Assembly: GCF_019801215.1 (NCBI RefSeq)
Contig: NZ_JAHVJO010000002.1
Location: 744,001 to 808,000 of the forward strand
Reading direction: 5' to 3'
Origin: Fictibacillus nanhaiensis
GTDB lineage: Bacteria > Bacillota > Bacilli > Bacillales > Fictibacillaceae
DNA length: 64,000 nt
Each line of letters begins with the position of its first letter. The first letter of the stretch is position 1. The translations under genes and the position numbers were made by a program. Of this stretch, positions 7,728 to 17,075 are shown in pieces. Under the pieces are notes generated by a model that saw only the letters and a list, made by a program, of their open reading frames with translations, was not told the DNA's origin and made no database searches.

Positions 7728-8597
7728 TTAACCCTTATTCTCTAATCGCTTATAAAGGGCCTGTGTTCCGCTTTCTTCTTCTCCCATTTCAGCCAATTCG
7801 TCATACAATTTTTTTGCTAAAGCTAATCCTGGTGTTAAGAGGCCCATTTCTTCAGCTGAATGTAGCGCAATCGTCATATCTTTAATAAAATGCTTTACGT
7901 AAAAACCCGGTGCAAAGTCGCCTTTTAACATTCTAGGCGCAAGGTTGCTTAAAGACCAGCTCCCTGCTGCTCCTGTCTCAATACTCTTTAAAACCGTTGC
8001 TGGATCAAGCCCTGCTTTTTCAGCATACAGAATCGCTTCACAAACACCAATCATCCCTGATGCTATGGCGATTTGGTTGCACATTTTTGTATGTTGGCCT
8101 GAGCCGGCATGGCCTTGATAGACAACATTCGTTCCCATCTTTAAAAAGATAGGTTCTACTTCTTCGAATGCTTTTTTCTCTCCTCCAACCATGATCGAAA
8201 GCTTGGCATCTCTTGCTCCAATATCGCCTCCTGAAACAGGGGCATCTAATGCAGAGATGTTCTTTTCCGAACTAGCTTTTGCGATCCTTTGAGCCAGTTG
8301 AGGACTAGACGTTGTCATATCGATCAGGTATGATCCTTCTTTTGCATGACGAATCAGACCATCTTCGCCTAAGTACAGGTGTTCAACATCTTTCGGATAA
8401 CCGACCATCGTAATGATTACATCACATTTTTGTGCGATCTCAGCAGGTGTATTCGCCCATTCAGCACCTTGCTTTAATAAGGTATCTGCTTTTTTCTTTG
8501 TTCTTGTGTACACATGGACAGGATAGCCTGCATTTATTAAATGGCCAGCCATGCTTCTTCCCATCACACCTGTTCCGATAAACCCGATCGTGTTCAA
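7728..8597 (-). CDS. ykwC: Beta-hydroxyacid dehydrogenase YkwC (3-hydroxyisobutyrate dehydrogenase family)
   Basis: NAD(P)-dependent cytosolic oxidoreductase, 289 residues, closely resembling Bacillus YkwC in my recollection. The Rossmann motif GFIGTGVMG is at residues 5-13. The substrate signature LDAPVSGGDIGA follows around 117-128, and the catalytic lysine lies in GSGQHTKMCNQ (about residue 168). C-terminal helices carry GAAGSWSLSN and FAPGFYVKHFIKDM. The true substrate is not known. The start is a TTG at 8597 with AAGGAGTGAGG before it. A short unknown gene precedes it by 55 nt on the same strand and may be co-transcribed. Confidence 0.88.
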   Translation of the reverse strand: MNTIGFIGTGVMGRSMAGHLINAGYPVHVYTRTKKKADTLLKQGAEWANTPAEIAQKCDVIITMVGYPKDVEHLYLGEDGLIRHAKEGSYLIDMTTSSPQLAQRIAKASSEKNISALDAPVSGGDIGARDAKLSIMVGGEKKAFEEVEPIFLKMGTNVVYQGHAGSGQHTKMCNQIAIASGMIGVCEAILYAEKAGLDPATVLKSIETGAAGSWSLSNLAPRMLKGDFAPGFYVKHFIKDMTIALHSAEEMGLLTPGLALAKKLYDELAEMGEEESGTQALYKRLENKG

Positions 8598-8652
8598 ATA
8601 TCCTCACTCCTTTTTTCTTCATTATAACGAAAAAAGAAAAAATCACCGCACA

Positions 8653-8967
8653 TTATGCGATGACCTCTCCTTGTAGAATTCGTTCAATTTTAAGTTCAGC
8701 TTGATCATAATCCATGTTTAAGTGCATCAGCATCGTCATAACATCGTCTTTCGAGTACTTTTTCAATAAATAGAACATGTTTGGCTTTCTTTTTTTTAAT
8801 AAGGTCATGATCTCAATAGTAGGTAAAGTTCTTCCAAGTGGTTTAATTCGTAAAAAGGTTCTGATGTAATTTGTAAATACTGGAATGGATTCTACTACAT
8901 CTGGATGCGTGTCTAATAGGTCATAAAATTTCAACAATGATTCAATCAGTTCCTTGTTTTTCTCCAC
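8653..8967 (-). CDS. Hypothetical protein, 104 residues
   Basis: Small, soluble, probably all-helical protein whose family I do not recognise. It is rich in leucine, lysine and aspartate (for example LLKFYDLLDTHPDVVES and MLMHLNMDYDQAELKIERIL), with no signal peptide, membrane segment or cysteine motif. It begins at a GTG (8967) with GGAAGAG nine bases upstream. It is the first gene of a likely two-gene unit with ykwC, but the pairing gives no functional clue. Codon use looks like that of its neighbours. Confidence 0.6.
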   Translation of the reverse strand: MEKNKELIESLLKFYDLLDTHPDVVESIPVFTNYIRTFLRIKPLGRTLPTIEIMTLLKKRKPNMFYLLKKYSKDDVMTMLMHLNMDYDQAELKIERILQGEVIA

Positions 8968-9085
8968 GTACGGCTTCTCTTCCTTTCTTTCATCATTTAT
9001 ATTCTTGTATTAAAAGTTCGACTGTTTATCTTTCCAATTAACTTATCGGCTTTTTTTGACGAAGTTCTACAACTTTTTTTATGAA

Positions 9086-9111
9086 GAAAAAACCCACCTG
9101 CACTAGGTGGA
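9086..9111 (-). terminator. Terminator overlapping the MFS gene stop
   Basis: Minus-strand hairpin CCACCT / AGGTGG (arms 9094-9099 and 9105-9110) followed by GGGTTTTTT. The stop codon of the transporter lies at the loop. Confidence 0.75.
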
Positions 9112-10452
9112 TTCTAATTGATGCTGATTAATTTTTCTATAATAGATGAAGATTGCTATACAGACTAGAAACGTATAAAACACAAACACATTTCGATAGA
9201 TGACAGACAGCTCAAACATATGCTGTCCTTCAATCAATAATCCTGCGATGGCTACACCAATGGCTCCACCAAAGAATTGAATGAGCTGAAGCATGCCCAT
9301 GCCCGAACCGACTTCATCTTTTTTCAGGATTCGAGAGTTTTCATTTGCAAGACTGGATGTTAAACTTGAAAACCCTATACTAGTAAACATATAGAAAATC
9401 GCTGTCATGTAAAAGGCTTTAGTTGCGAACAACGAGAATAAAACCGTTGATAACAAGAGAGACAAAAGACCCGCACGCATCACAGGCAGATTGCCGAATT
9501 TATCGATCCAGCGTCCGACATATATGGCTGCAAACGCTGAAAGCATAGCACCCGGAAAGATAATAAAACCGATTACTGCCGGTTCCTTTTGAAATAAATT
9601 TGCGAGCATTACCGGCATTACGAACAGCAAGGCAAAATGAGTCATAAACCCAATAAGACCAACAACTAAAATCGAAACATATCGACCATTTTTAAACAGA
9701 TCCACGCGAATAAACGGGTTATCTTTTTTCTTTGAATAGAGATAAAGAACAGCGAAGAATAAGATGCTTAATCCAAGCAAGAAGAACGAAAAGGAAGAAA
9801 GATACAGCAACAATGATGTTACTCCCCCACCTGTTAACAATGCACCGATCAAATCAAAAGAACCTGCCTGCCTCTTTTCTACAGGTAAATAAACTTTAAA
9901 GACTGGCAAAAGCAATAAGACTAGTCCTGTCACGATAAATAGGAAATTCCATCCGAAAAGCTGCGTGATTCCTCCCCCAATAACCGGTCCTAAACCAAAA
10001 CCTAGGGAAGCGGCTGAAGATATAAATGACATGGCGCGTCCTCGGCGAGAAATCGGAATATAACGAGTGGCGAGCACCATACCCAGTCCTGGAACAGCAC
10101 CTGCTCCCATGGCTTGAACGATCCTGCTTATTAATACAAAGGCAAAGCTGTTCGCAAAATACCCTATGATTGATGAGATACCCAAAATAATAAGTCCAGT
10201 AAAAAGCAATCTTCCTATAGGTATAAAATCAGATAATCTGCTGAATGTAATCGTAGATAAGGCAAACACGATGGAATAGCCCGATACGATCCAGGAGCCT
10301 GCTGTAGGACTTAAATCAAACTGTGCAATGACACTCGGTAGAGCTACATTAAACATGGTCGTATTCATGACGACAAGCCATACCGTCAAACTCCATAATG
10401 GAATGATCCGATTTTCCTGAATACCTCCAAGACTTTCTTCACGATCAGCCAT
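9103..10452 (-). CDS. MFS drug/proton antiporter, DHA2 (TetL/QacA-like) family
   Basis: Inner-membrane exporter of 449 residues with roughly 13-14 helices. Motif A-like sequence RLSDFIPIGRLL follows helix 2, RIVQAMGAGAVPGLGMV matches helix 4 of DHA2 proteins, and GFGLGPVIGGGI is the antiporter motif C in helix 5. RYIPISRRGRA between helices 4 and 5 resembles Tet(L). A longer frame starts at 10527, but the ATG at 10452 has an AAAGAGGTG site at ideal spacing, so I use that. The substrate cannot be told from sequence. It is divergent from the vpr-like gene, and a TACCATGGTA palindrome lies in the shared upstream region. Confidence 0.82.
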   Translation of the reverse strand: MADREESLGGIQENRIIPLWSLTVWLVVMNTTMFNVALPSVIAQFDLSPTAGSWIVSGYSIVFALSTITFSRLSDFIPIGRLLFTGLIILGISSIIGYFANSFAFVLISRIVQAMGAGAVPGLGMVLATRYIPISRRGRAMSFISSAASLGFGLGPVIGGGITQLFGWNFLFIVTGLVLLLLPVFKVYLPVEKRQAGSFDLIGALLTGGGVTSLLLYLSSFSFFLLGLSILFFAVLYLYSKKKDNPFIRVDLFKNGRYVSILVVGLIGFMTHFALLFVMPVMLANLFQKEPAVIGFIIFPGAMLSAFAAIYVGRWIDKFGNLPVMRAGLLSLLLSTVLFSLFATKAFYMTAIFYMFTSIGFSSLTSSLANENSRILKKDEVGSGMGMLQLIQFFGGAIGVAIAGLLIEGQHMFELSVIYRNVFVFYTFLVCIAIFIYYRKINQHQLEST

Positions 10453-10664
10453 TCTGTTCACCTCTTTCTTTAAACAATATTCCCATATTACCATGGTACT
10501 AAATGACCTTGCTTGTAATTTGCTCACTTAATATATATGGGACTTTTGAAACATTTACTTTTTCGACAAAAGGCCTAAATGACTGTTTTTACCATATAAT
10601 CAAGGATTTTCTATCACTTTGCAGAATTATACCCTTACTTTGAAATTAAGGGGTGTACGATTGG
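10453..10664. promoter_or_regulatory. Divergent promoter region MFS / subtilase
   Basis: About 210 bp with no gene. A TATAAT at 10595-10600 could be the -10 for the subtilase gene, without a recognisable TTGACA at standard distance. The palindrome TACCATGGTA near 10490-10500 could be an operator for the MFS gene. Confidence 0.4.
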
Positions 10665-13064
10665 ATGAAACGTTTTTTACGCAAGTCTTCTAGTATCACA
10701 TTAGCATGTACTTTTCTTTTTTCTGCATTTTCTGGGGCTTCAGCTGCACCAAATGAGCAAACACCAGAACTTGCACCGCTTTATGGAAAATATAATTTAA
10801 GTTCTTCTCATGCTACAAAAGTTATCGTTGAAATAAAAGAGCCATCTGTTCTAGAAGCAAAAAAGAAGGGACAGAAACAAACCAAAACAAACCTTAAAAC
10901 AAAAAGGGACGCTGTCATTAAAGAGATTGCAGCCCGAACAAATAAATATGAAGTAAACAATGAGTATGATCATGTGTTCTCAGGTTTTTCATTGGAGCTT
11001 CCAGCTAACGAAATTCCTGATCTTCTAGCGGTTCCCGGGGTAAAAGCCGTTTATCCTGATGTGGCCTTTCATGTAACTGGGGAAGATACGGGAGAGCTTT
11101 CCTTTGATGAAGTGAGTCCACAGATGATGAATTCAGCACCTTTTATTGGAGCAAATAAAGCATGGGAATCCGGTTACACGGGTGAAGGAGTAACCGTTGC
11201 TGTAATTGATACAGGGGTTGACTATACCCATCCAGACCTCGACCAAGCTTTTGGCAGCTACAAAGGCTATGATTTTGTCGATAACGATAATGATCCACAA
11301 GAAACGCCTAAAGGAGATTCAAGAGGTGCGGAAACCACACACGGCACGCACGTTGCAGGGACAGTGGCAGCGGATGGCGGTATTAAAGGAGTGGCACCAG
11401 ATGCTACGTTATTAGCCTATCGCGTTCTTGGACCTGGCGGCAGCGGAACAACTGAAAACGTTATTGCAGGAATAGAGCGAGCTGTTGAAGATGGCGCGGA
11501 TGTGATGAACCTATCATTAGGAAACTCATTAAACAATCCTGACTGGGCAACAAGCATAGCCCTTGATCAAGCGATGTCTGACGGTGTGGTAGCTGTCACA
11601 TCTAACGGAAACAGCGGCCCAAAGAACTGGACGGTCGGCTCACCTGGAACATCAAGAGAGGCGATTTCAGTAGGAGCTACACAACTGCCGTTCAACCTAT
11701 TCACTTCAACCTTAAAAAGCGGTAACACAAGTTTTGGCACAGCAAAAGTAATGGGCTTTCCTTCAGATGAAGCCATTCTTGCTCTGAATGGTCAAACACT
11801 GCCGATCGTCTATGTTGGTTTGGCTGCACCTTCTGATTTTGTCGGAAAAGATTTGCAAGGAAAAATTGCTTTAGTAGAAAGAGGTGCCTATGCATTTGTT
11901 GATAAAGCAACGAATGCAAAAAATGCTGGAGCAGTCGGAATGGTCATCTACAATAATGCTTCTGGCGAAATCCCTGTAAATGTGCCTGGCATGGCTGTAC
12001 CAACTATTAAACTATCACGTGAACAAGGATTAGAATTAAAAGGAATATTAGCTCAAAAGCCTGATACAACCGTTACTTTTGGTACAGCATTCGATAAAAC
12101 AGTTGGTGAAACGATGGCAGACTTCTCTTCTCGCGGTCCTGTTATGGATACATGGATGATTAAGCCAGACGTTTCAGCTCCTGGTGTAAACATTGTTAGT
12201 ACGGTACCAACACATGACCCGGCTAACCCGCACGGATATGGTGCAAAACAAGGAACGAGTATGGCGTCTCCACACGTTGCAGGTGCAGCAGCATTAATTT
12301 TGCAAGCACATCCTGCTTACGGTGTTGACGATGTGAAAGCAGCGTTAATGAATACAGCTGTAAACTTGTTCGATGCAACCGGAATTCAATATCCGCATAA
12401 CACACAAGGTGCAGGAAGTATTCGAGTGGTTGATGCCATTGATGCAGAAACACTTGTCACTCCTGGAAGCCATTCTTTCGGTACATTTGAAAAGCTAAAA
12501 GGAAAAGAAAAGGAAGCTCAGAAATTTACGATTAAAAACTTGAGCAACAAGACGAAGAAATACACGTTCGAAGTAGATCTGGAAGGCGTGAAAGTAACTA
12601 CAAGCAAGAACTTAAATATCCCAGCTAACAAAAGTAAAGATGTTAATTTTAGAATTAAAGTTGAAGCTTCTAAGATGACACCAGGTTATCATGAGGGGAC
12701 GATCCGAATTAGTGATGGAAGCAACGTAATCGAGGTTCCGACGATTTTATTCGTTCAAGAACCAGACTTCCCTTCAATCACACACTTTAGTGCAACAGCT
12801 CTTGGCAATAACGCATTTACGTTATCAGCATATCTGCCTGCTGAAGCAGAAAAAGTTGAGCTCATTTTATTTAACGCTAACTTATCTCAATCAATAGGTA
12901 CGATAGGCACTTACGAGAATGTTCCAAAAGAATTCAATGACTTCCATTGGGACGGAAAGCTTTTAGGTGAACCGGTTCCTGCTGGAAACTATCGAGTAGT
13001 TGCCTTTGCATACAGAGGAGCGAAACAAGACTACAAATATACAGATGTTATCACTCTTCAATAA
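10665..13064 (+). CDS. vpr: Secreted subtilisin-like serine protease, Vpr-like
   Basis: Extracellular endoprotease of the S8 family, 799 residues, almost the length of Bacillus Vpr (about 806). Order: signal peptide (about 1-27, ending SGASA), I9-type inhibitory propeptide to about residue 135, catalytic domain with Asp182 (AVIDTGVD), His226 (HGTHVAGT) and Ser532 (GTSMASPHVAG), oxyanion Asn in SNGNSGP. A PA domain is inserted at about 365-450 (GKIALVERGAY). The C-terminus is a Fn3-like region. A GTG at 10653 lies inside the ribosome site AAGGGGTG, so I take the ATG at 10665. In Bacillus, Vpr is made under phosphate or nutrient stress; regulation here is not visible. Confidence 0.88.
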   Translation: MKRFLRKSSSITLACTFLFSAFSGASAAPNEQTPELAPLYGKYNLSSSHATKVIVEIKEPSVLEAKKKGQKQTKTNLKTKRDAVIKEIAARTNKYEVNNEYDHVFSGFSLELPANEIPDLLAVPGVKAVYPDVAFHVTGEDTGELSFDEVSPQMMNSAPFIGANKAWESGYTGEGVTVAVIDTGVDYTHPDLDQAFGSYKGYDFVDNDNDPQETPKGDSRGAETTHGTHVAGTVAADGGIKGVAPDATLLAYRVLGPGGSGTTENVIAGIERAVEDGADVMNLSLGNSLNNPDWATSIALDQAMSDGVVAVTSNGNSGPKNWTVGSPGTSREAISVGATQLPFNLFTSTLKSGNTSFGTAKVMGFPSDEAILALNGQTLPIVYVGLAAPSDFVGKDLQGKIALVERGAYAFVDKATNAKNAGAVGMVIYNNASGEIPVNVPGMAVPTIKLSREQGLELKGILAQKPDTTVTFGTAFDKTVGETMADFSSRGPVMDTWMIKPDVSAPGVNIVSTVPTHDPANPHGYGAKQGTSMASPHVAGAAALILQAHPAYGVDDVKAALMNTAVNLFDATGIQYPHNTQGAGSIRVVDAIDAETLVTPGSHSFGTFEKLKGKEKEAQKFTIKNLSNKTKKYTFEVDLEGVKVTTSKNLNIPANKSKDVNFRIKVEASKMTPGYHEGTIRISDGSNVIEVPTILFVQEPDFPSITHFSATALGNNAFTLSAYLPAEAEKVELILFNANLSQSIGTIGTYENVPKEFNDFHWDGKLLGEPVPAGNYRVVAFAYRGAKQDYKYTDVITLQ

Positions 13065-13070
13065 AAACAA

Positions 13071-13107
13071 AAAATCCCTTACCGCGTTTATGGTAAGGGA
13101 TTTTTTT
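13071..13107. terminator. Bidirectional terminator, subtilase / GGDEF-HD-GYP gene
   Basis: Arms AAAATCCCTTACC and GGTAAGGGATTTT (13071-13083, 13092-13104) with A and T runs outside on both strands, between two convergent stop codons. Confidence 0.88.
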
Positions 13108-14977
13108 ATGAAACGGGTTCAGGACATGGCACGCCGTCTATAACCTCAAATTGCTTCATATCTTCGACGACGGTTAAGAAAACATCCACTACATCTTCAT
13201 CAAACTGCGTGCCGCTTCCTCTTTCCAGTTCGGCTACGGCCTCTTCTATGGTCAGCGGAACTTTACGGTAAGGTCTAACTGACACCATGGAATGAAAAGC
13301 ATCTGCTACCGCAATAATTCTCGCGCCAAGCGGGATTTCCTCCAGTTTTAATTGTGAAGGATACCCTTTTCCATCTGGGCGTTCATGGTGATAGAGAACA
13401 TAAGGCAGAATCTCATTAAATTCCTCAACACCTGATAAAATATTAAAGCCCAGCTCTGGGTGATTCTTCATCATCTCATATTCTTCTTCCGTCAGCTTGC
13501 CTTCTTTATGTAAAATCGTATCTGGTATACCAACCTTCCCGACGTCGTGCAAAAGACCTGCGACAGATATTCTTTTTACCTCTTCTTCGTCTAACCCCAT
13601 CGTGCTCGCAATGGCCGATGCATATTTAGACACCATCTCTGAATGACTGTGCGTATAGGAATCTTTTACTTCTACCGTTCTGGCAAGAGAGACTATCGCA
13701 TTTAAGTGCCATTTTGTATGAAGCTGCTTACGGTTGTAATCATTCTCTTTATAATGATTGAGCTCATTTGCTGAGACTACTAGATTCTTGCCGTTCGTTT
13801 TTGCAACATACATGGCCCGGTCTGCCAAGTACACTAGCTTTTCTTCATCTGCATCTTTCGGAAAGACTGCTAACCCGATCGAAATCGTAATCGGTGTAAG
13901 CAAGCTATGGCTGCCATATACTGCAACCATCTGCCTGATTTCTTCCGCGATCTTTACGCCTTCCGCTTGTCCGCAATCAGGCAGGATAACAACAAATTCT
14001 TCTCCGCCATATCGGCACACTAAATCGCTTTTACGCACATTTTCTTTCAGGATATTGGCAATCTTTTTTAAAACGGAATCTCCATATACATGTCCTTCAT
14101 TGTCATTGAGCATTTTGAAGTTGTCGACATCACAGAATAGAAGGGTCATCTCACCTTCAGATTCACGGGTCTTTTTCATCTCTTTCGTGAGCATCCGTTT
14201 AAAATGAGCATTGTTGTATACACCCGTAAGCGGATCCGTAATGCTTAAAAGATACCTTTTTTCCAATTGATGGACCATGTCATTGAATGAACGTGCCACT
14301 TCATTAATTTCCTGACTGGCATTGAGCTTAATGTTCTGATAAGGTTCTTCCCGCTGTACACTTAACGCCGCTTTCCTTAAACGCAATAATGGACTGACTA
14401 GAAGTTTTCGGATAAAAAGCCACAAAACACTTATAAGCAATAGGGCGACACTCAGTCCTACAATGATCGATTTTTGAATTTGCTTTGTTACAACAGCAAG
14501 TTCAGAGGAAGTATCAAGTCTTAACTCAATAGCTCCAATGGAATTACCATCCTCGATGAGTGGTGCCACAAGCCTGACTTCCTTACTTGTACTATTTTCT
14601 TCATAGGCAATAAGCGTTTTACCTTCAAGGATGGAAGGACTAAAGTCAGAAGATGATGGTTTCCCAATTAAATCTCGATTCGTAGATGCAAAAATTTCAT
14701 CTTGTAAGGAACTCTTCATATGCAGTGTAAGTTCTTGTACTTTTGGTTCTCGATGCTTTACATAATCGAACATAAGCTGAACTTCTTCTATGGAATGTGA
14801 TTCCTCATAACTGCCGTTTATCGTAGTGGTTATACCTTGCAGCTGGCTGACATAGGTTTGTCTTACTGCTTCTTTTAAACTATATGTATCGTAAGCAATT
14901 ACAGAAGAGATGGTCAGCACTATAACAAAAGTAAACATCATGATTATTTTAGATGGTAAACTTAATCGCTGAAACAT
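13106..14977 (-). CDS. Bifunctional cyclic-di-GMP enzyme: HAMP-GGDEF-HD-GYP
   Basis: 623-residue membrane sensor predicted to make and break c-di-GMP. Two membrane helices (about 9-29 and 168-190) enclose an external sensor domain of about 140 residues. A HAMP linker follows (about 190-240). The diguanylate cyclase has an intact GGEEF at about residue 324 and, five residues before it, an RKSD inhibitory I-site. The phosphodiesterase is of the HD-GYP type with LLHDVGKVGIP (about 473) and HHERPDGKGYP (about 530). Both active sites look complete, so the net activity is not predictable. It is a natural candidate to feed the c-di-GMP riboswitch of the pilus operon about 8 kb away. Confidence 0.92.
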   Translation of the reverse strand: MFQRLSLPSKIIMMFTFVIVLTISSVIAYDTYSLKEAVRQTYVSQLQGITTTINGSYEESHSIEEVQLMFDYVKHREPKVQELTLHMKSSLQDEIFASTNRDLIGKPSSSDFSPSILEGKTLIAYEENSTSKEVRLVAPLIEDGNSIGAIELRLDTSSELAVVTKQIQKSIIVGLSVALLLISVLWLFIRKLLVSPLLRLRKAALSVQREEPYQNIKLNASQEINEVARSFNDMVHQLEKRYLLSITDPLTGVYNNAHFKRMLTKEMKKTRESEGEMTLLFCDVDNFKMLNDNEGHVYGDSVLKKIANILKENVRKSDLVCRYGGEEFVVILPDCGQAEGVKIAEEIRQMVAVYGSHSLLTPITISIGLAVFPKDADEEKLVYLADRAMYVAKTNGKNLVVSANELNHYKENDYNRKQLHTKWHLNAIVSLARTVEVKDSYTHSHSEMVSKYASAIASTMGLDEEEVKRISVAGLLHDVGKVGIPDTILHKEGKLTEEEYEMMKNHPELGFNILSGVEEFNEILPYVLYHHERPDGKGYPSQLKLEEIPLGARIIAVADAFHSMVSVRPYRKVPLTIEEAVAELERGSGTQFDEDVVDVFLTVVEDMKQFEVIDGVPCPEPVS

Positions 14978-15001
14978 GTTTTCACCCTGATTCTGTATGA
15001 T

Positions 15002-15400
15002 CTACTGGACTGTAAACGTTAACGTTTCGGTTACATCATAAGGCGTATGATCATTATTATGTAAGGAAATTTTTACTTTGTGATCACCTTTTGTTAAGTT
15101 CTCAATACGTACGGGTGAGGATGTAACACCTTGTTTCTCTCCGTTATCCACGTACATGTGAATATGACCTTCCCCCGTTTTTTTCTTTTTTCCGTACATA
15201 TCTTTCGAGATTTTCATCGACGTATCTACATAAACAAGCGCAGAATTCCCATTTACCGTTACTTCTGCTTTCAAGGTAGGCTTTTGGGATTGATCTTCCT
15301 TGTTGGCACTATCCACTTCTTTAAACGTGTTCTCCTGGTTACTGCATGATGCTAAAAGCAAACAAACAATCAATGGTATGATGGTTAGGAATGATTTCAT
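15002..15400 (-). CDS. Hypothetical lipoprotein
   Basis: 132-residue exported protein. The start at 15400 is chosen because AGAAGGGG lies before it and because it gives a clean lipoprotein signal, MKSFLTIIPLIVCLLLASC, with the lipobox LASC. The frame could extend to 15451 without signal character. After a charged linker rich in lysine, glutamate and glutamine, residues 45-132 look like an all-beta domain (AEVTVNGNSALVYVD, GEGHIHMYVDNGEKQGV, LTKGDHKVKISLHNN), perhaps an Ig-like or copper/ligand-binding fold. The gene is upstream of the GGDEF-HD-GYP gene on the same strand (24 nt gap), so the lipoprotein may work with that sensor; this is inference. Confidence 0.7.
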   Translation of the reverse strand: MKSFLTIIPLIVCLLLASCSNQENTFKEVDSANKEDQSQKPTLKAEVTVNGNSALVYVDTSMKISKDMYGKKKKTGEGHIHMYVDNGEKQGVTSSPVRIENLTKGDHKVKISLHNNDHTPYDVTETLTFTVQ

Positions 15401-15546
15401 TGATGTGTCCCCTTCTTTACATGATATTTTGTTTTGAATTGCTATAATCACTGTACAAAAATTTTCCGAATTTTGTAGTTTCTTGTCAATTATATATGAA
15501 ATTAATAGTTCCGTGTTAGGTTAATAAAACAATTGGAGGGTTTTTT

Positions 15547-16170
15547 ATGAAGATATTTATGTTAGGAGCTTCCGGAAGAGTGGGAAGCCAAATGACAGAA
15601 TTTGCACAAAAAGCAGGAATGTCGGTACATGCACTCATTCGTCAGCCTGAAAAAATACCATCCTATCTTTTGAACCACATGACGTATACAGAAGGAGATG
15701 TTTTACAAGGAAAGACAGTAGAAGAAGGGATGAAGGGCTGCGGAATTGTCGTGAGTGCTCTTTCTACGGACGGGGGAAATACGCTCTCAGAAAGTATGCC
15801 GATTGTAATAGACGCGATGAAAAAAGAAGGTATCTCTAGAATCATTACGATAGGAACAGCAGGAATCTTACAAAGCCGGACAGAGCCTCATTTGCTGCGT
15901 TACCAGTCTTCAGAGTCGAAGCGAAAATTAACGAGAGCAGCCGAAGACCATCATAAAGCATACACACGATTAAAAGAGAGCGGCTTGGAATGGACGATTG
16001 TTTGTCCGACCTACCTACCTGATGGGGATGCTACAGGTGTTTACCGCGTAGAAAAGGATCTTTTGCCTGAAGATGGCAACAAGATAAGTACTGGAGACAC
16101 GGCGCATTTTGCTTTTTCTCTTATAAAAAAGGCACGTTTCTCTCAATGTCGAGTAGGCATCGCCTATTAA
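15547..16170 (+). CDS. NAD(P)H-binding atypical SDR oxidoreductase
   Basis: 207-residue cytosolic protein of the atypical short-chain dehydrogenase group (NAD(P)-binding domain, NmrA/YwnB-like). The glycine-rich dinucleotide motif GASGRVGSQ sits at residues 8-16. ALSTDGG and IITIGTAGI mark the later strands, and ESGLEWTIVCPTYLPDG is the typical end of the family. The usual catalytic YxxxK is not clearly present, as in many members. RBS AATTGGAGGG precedes the ATG. The stop codon overlaps that of the convergent small membrane protein. No specific substrate can be named. Confidence 0.75.
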   Translation: MKIFMLGASGRVGSQMTEFAQKAGMSVHALIRQPEKIPSYLLNHMTYTEGDVLQGKTVEEGMKGCGIVVSALSTDGGNTLSESMPIVIDAMKKEGISRIITIGTAGILQSRTEPHLLRYQSSESKRKLTRAAEDHHKAYTRLKESGLEWTIVCPTYLPDGDATGVYRVEKDLLPEDGNKISTGDTAHFAFSLIKKARFSQCRVGIAY

Positions 16171-16475
16171 GAAGTTGGCGGCATTGCCTGTAAAAGAAAC
16201 ACACCCAATGCAATAAAGCCGACTCCCACTAAGAAAAGGAATGCTTTAATAAGCCATTTTGGAAAAAAGCGGACAAACCCATCAATAAAAACAATGAAAA
16301 TCCGTTCAACGATCGCACCAAAAAAGGTCTCAGAAATCCCTCCGCCACCACCATTATAAGTCGTTCCAAAGTGTTTCTTATGTTCATATTCCACTTTATT
16401 GTAACGAATGCCATAAACGATGACCGCTACACCAAACCCGCACAGCAAGACCGAGAATATCCAAAACCAGCTCAT
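16167..16475 (-). CDS. Small membrane protein, hypothetical
   Basis: 102-residue protein with an N-terminal helix (about 3-23) and another hydrophobic region towards the C-terminus (about 75-97). Between them is a glycine-rich stretch, TTYNGGGGGISETFFGAIVERI. Family not recognised. Two other in-frame ATGs lie upstream (16493, 16526); I prefer 16475 because GGAGAGG sits nine bases before it. It is downstream of the YozB/CtaM-like gene on the same strand but beyond that gene's terminator. Its stop overlaps the stop of the SDR gene. Confidence 0.6.
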   Translation of the reverse strand: MSWFWIFSVLLCGFGVAVIVYGIRYNKVEYEHKKHFGTTYNGGGGGISETFFGAIVERIFIVFIDGFVRFFPKWLIKAFLFLVGVGFIALGVFLLQAMPPTS

Positions 16476-16497
16476 CTCATTTTTCCTCTCCATACAG

Positions 16498-16534
16498 AAA
16501 AGGCTTTTGCTGTAGATACGCAGCAAAAGTCCTT
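16498..16534 (-). terminator. Terminator of the DUF420 gene
   Basis: Near-perfect inverted repeat (arms 16498-16512 and 16521-16534, one bulge) just after the DUF420 stop codon on the minus strand, with a short T run. Confidence 0.65.
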
Positions 16535-16541
16535 CTGTTTA

Positions 16542-17075
16542 TTAGGCATAATAAGGGGAGATCATCAGATAGACGATAACACCCGTTATGCTGACATACA
16601 GCCATAATGGCATCGTCCATCGTGCAATTTTTCTATGCTTTTCTACCTGCATATTCAGCCCGCGTGTAACGGTAATAAGCGCAAGAGGAACGATAACGAT
16701 CGCAAGAAGAATATGAGAGATCAAGATAAAGAAGTAAACATACTTTAGCGGCCCTTCGCCGCCATATGAAGTCGATTCCGTTAAATAATGGTACGTTACA
16801 TACGACAATAGAAAGAGAGTCGTGCTGGAAAAGGCTGCATAAATAAAACGTTTATGCACCACAATATTTTTTTGTTTAACGAAATAAAGAGCTGCTAATA
16901 GAAACACAAAGGTAAAACTATTAAAGATTGCATTCAGACGTGGAAGCAAGGTGACATCAAAAGCGATCTCCCCTTCATATTCCGGCAAGAAAAACAACAC
17001 AGCCACAAGAACATTGATGGCAATTGATAATCCAATAATAATTGGTGTATAGTTACGCTGCTTCGTTTCAGCCAT
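16542..17075 (-). CDS. yozB: DUF420 membrane protein, YozB/CtaM-like
   Basis: 177 residues, five predicted membrane helices, the size and pattern of Bacillus YozB. Related CtaM of Staphylococcus aureus is needed for function of a haem A-containing terminal oxidase, so a part in cytochrome oxidase maturation is the best supported idea. Characteristic histidines occur in VVHKRFIYAAF, TYHYLTE and ISHILLAIVIV, in the middle of helices, as seen in DUF420. The ATG at 17075 has AAGGGGT upstream. No oxidase genes are next to it here, so the role rests on family knowledge. Confidence 0.8.
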   Translation of the reverse strand: MAETKQRNYTPIIIGLSIAINVLVAVLFFLPEYEGEIAFDVTLLPRLNAIFNSFTFVFLLAALYFVKQKNIVVHKRFIYAAFSSTTLFLLSYVTYHYLTESTSYGGEGPLKYVYFFILISHILLAIVIVPLALITVTRGLNMQVEKHRKIARWTMPLWLYVSITGVIVYLMISPYYA

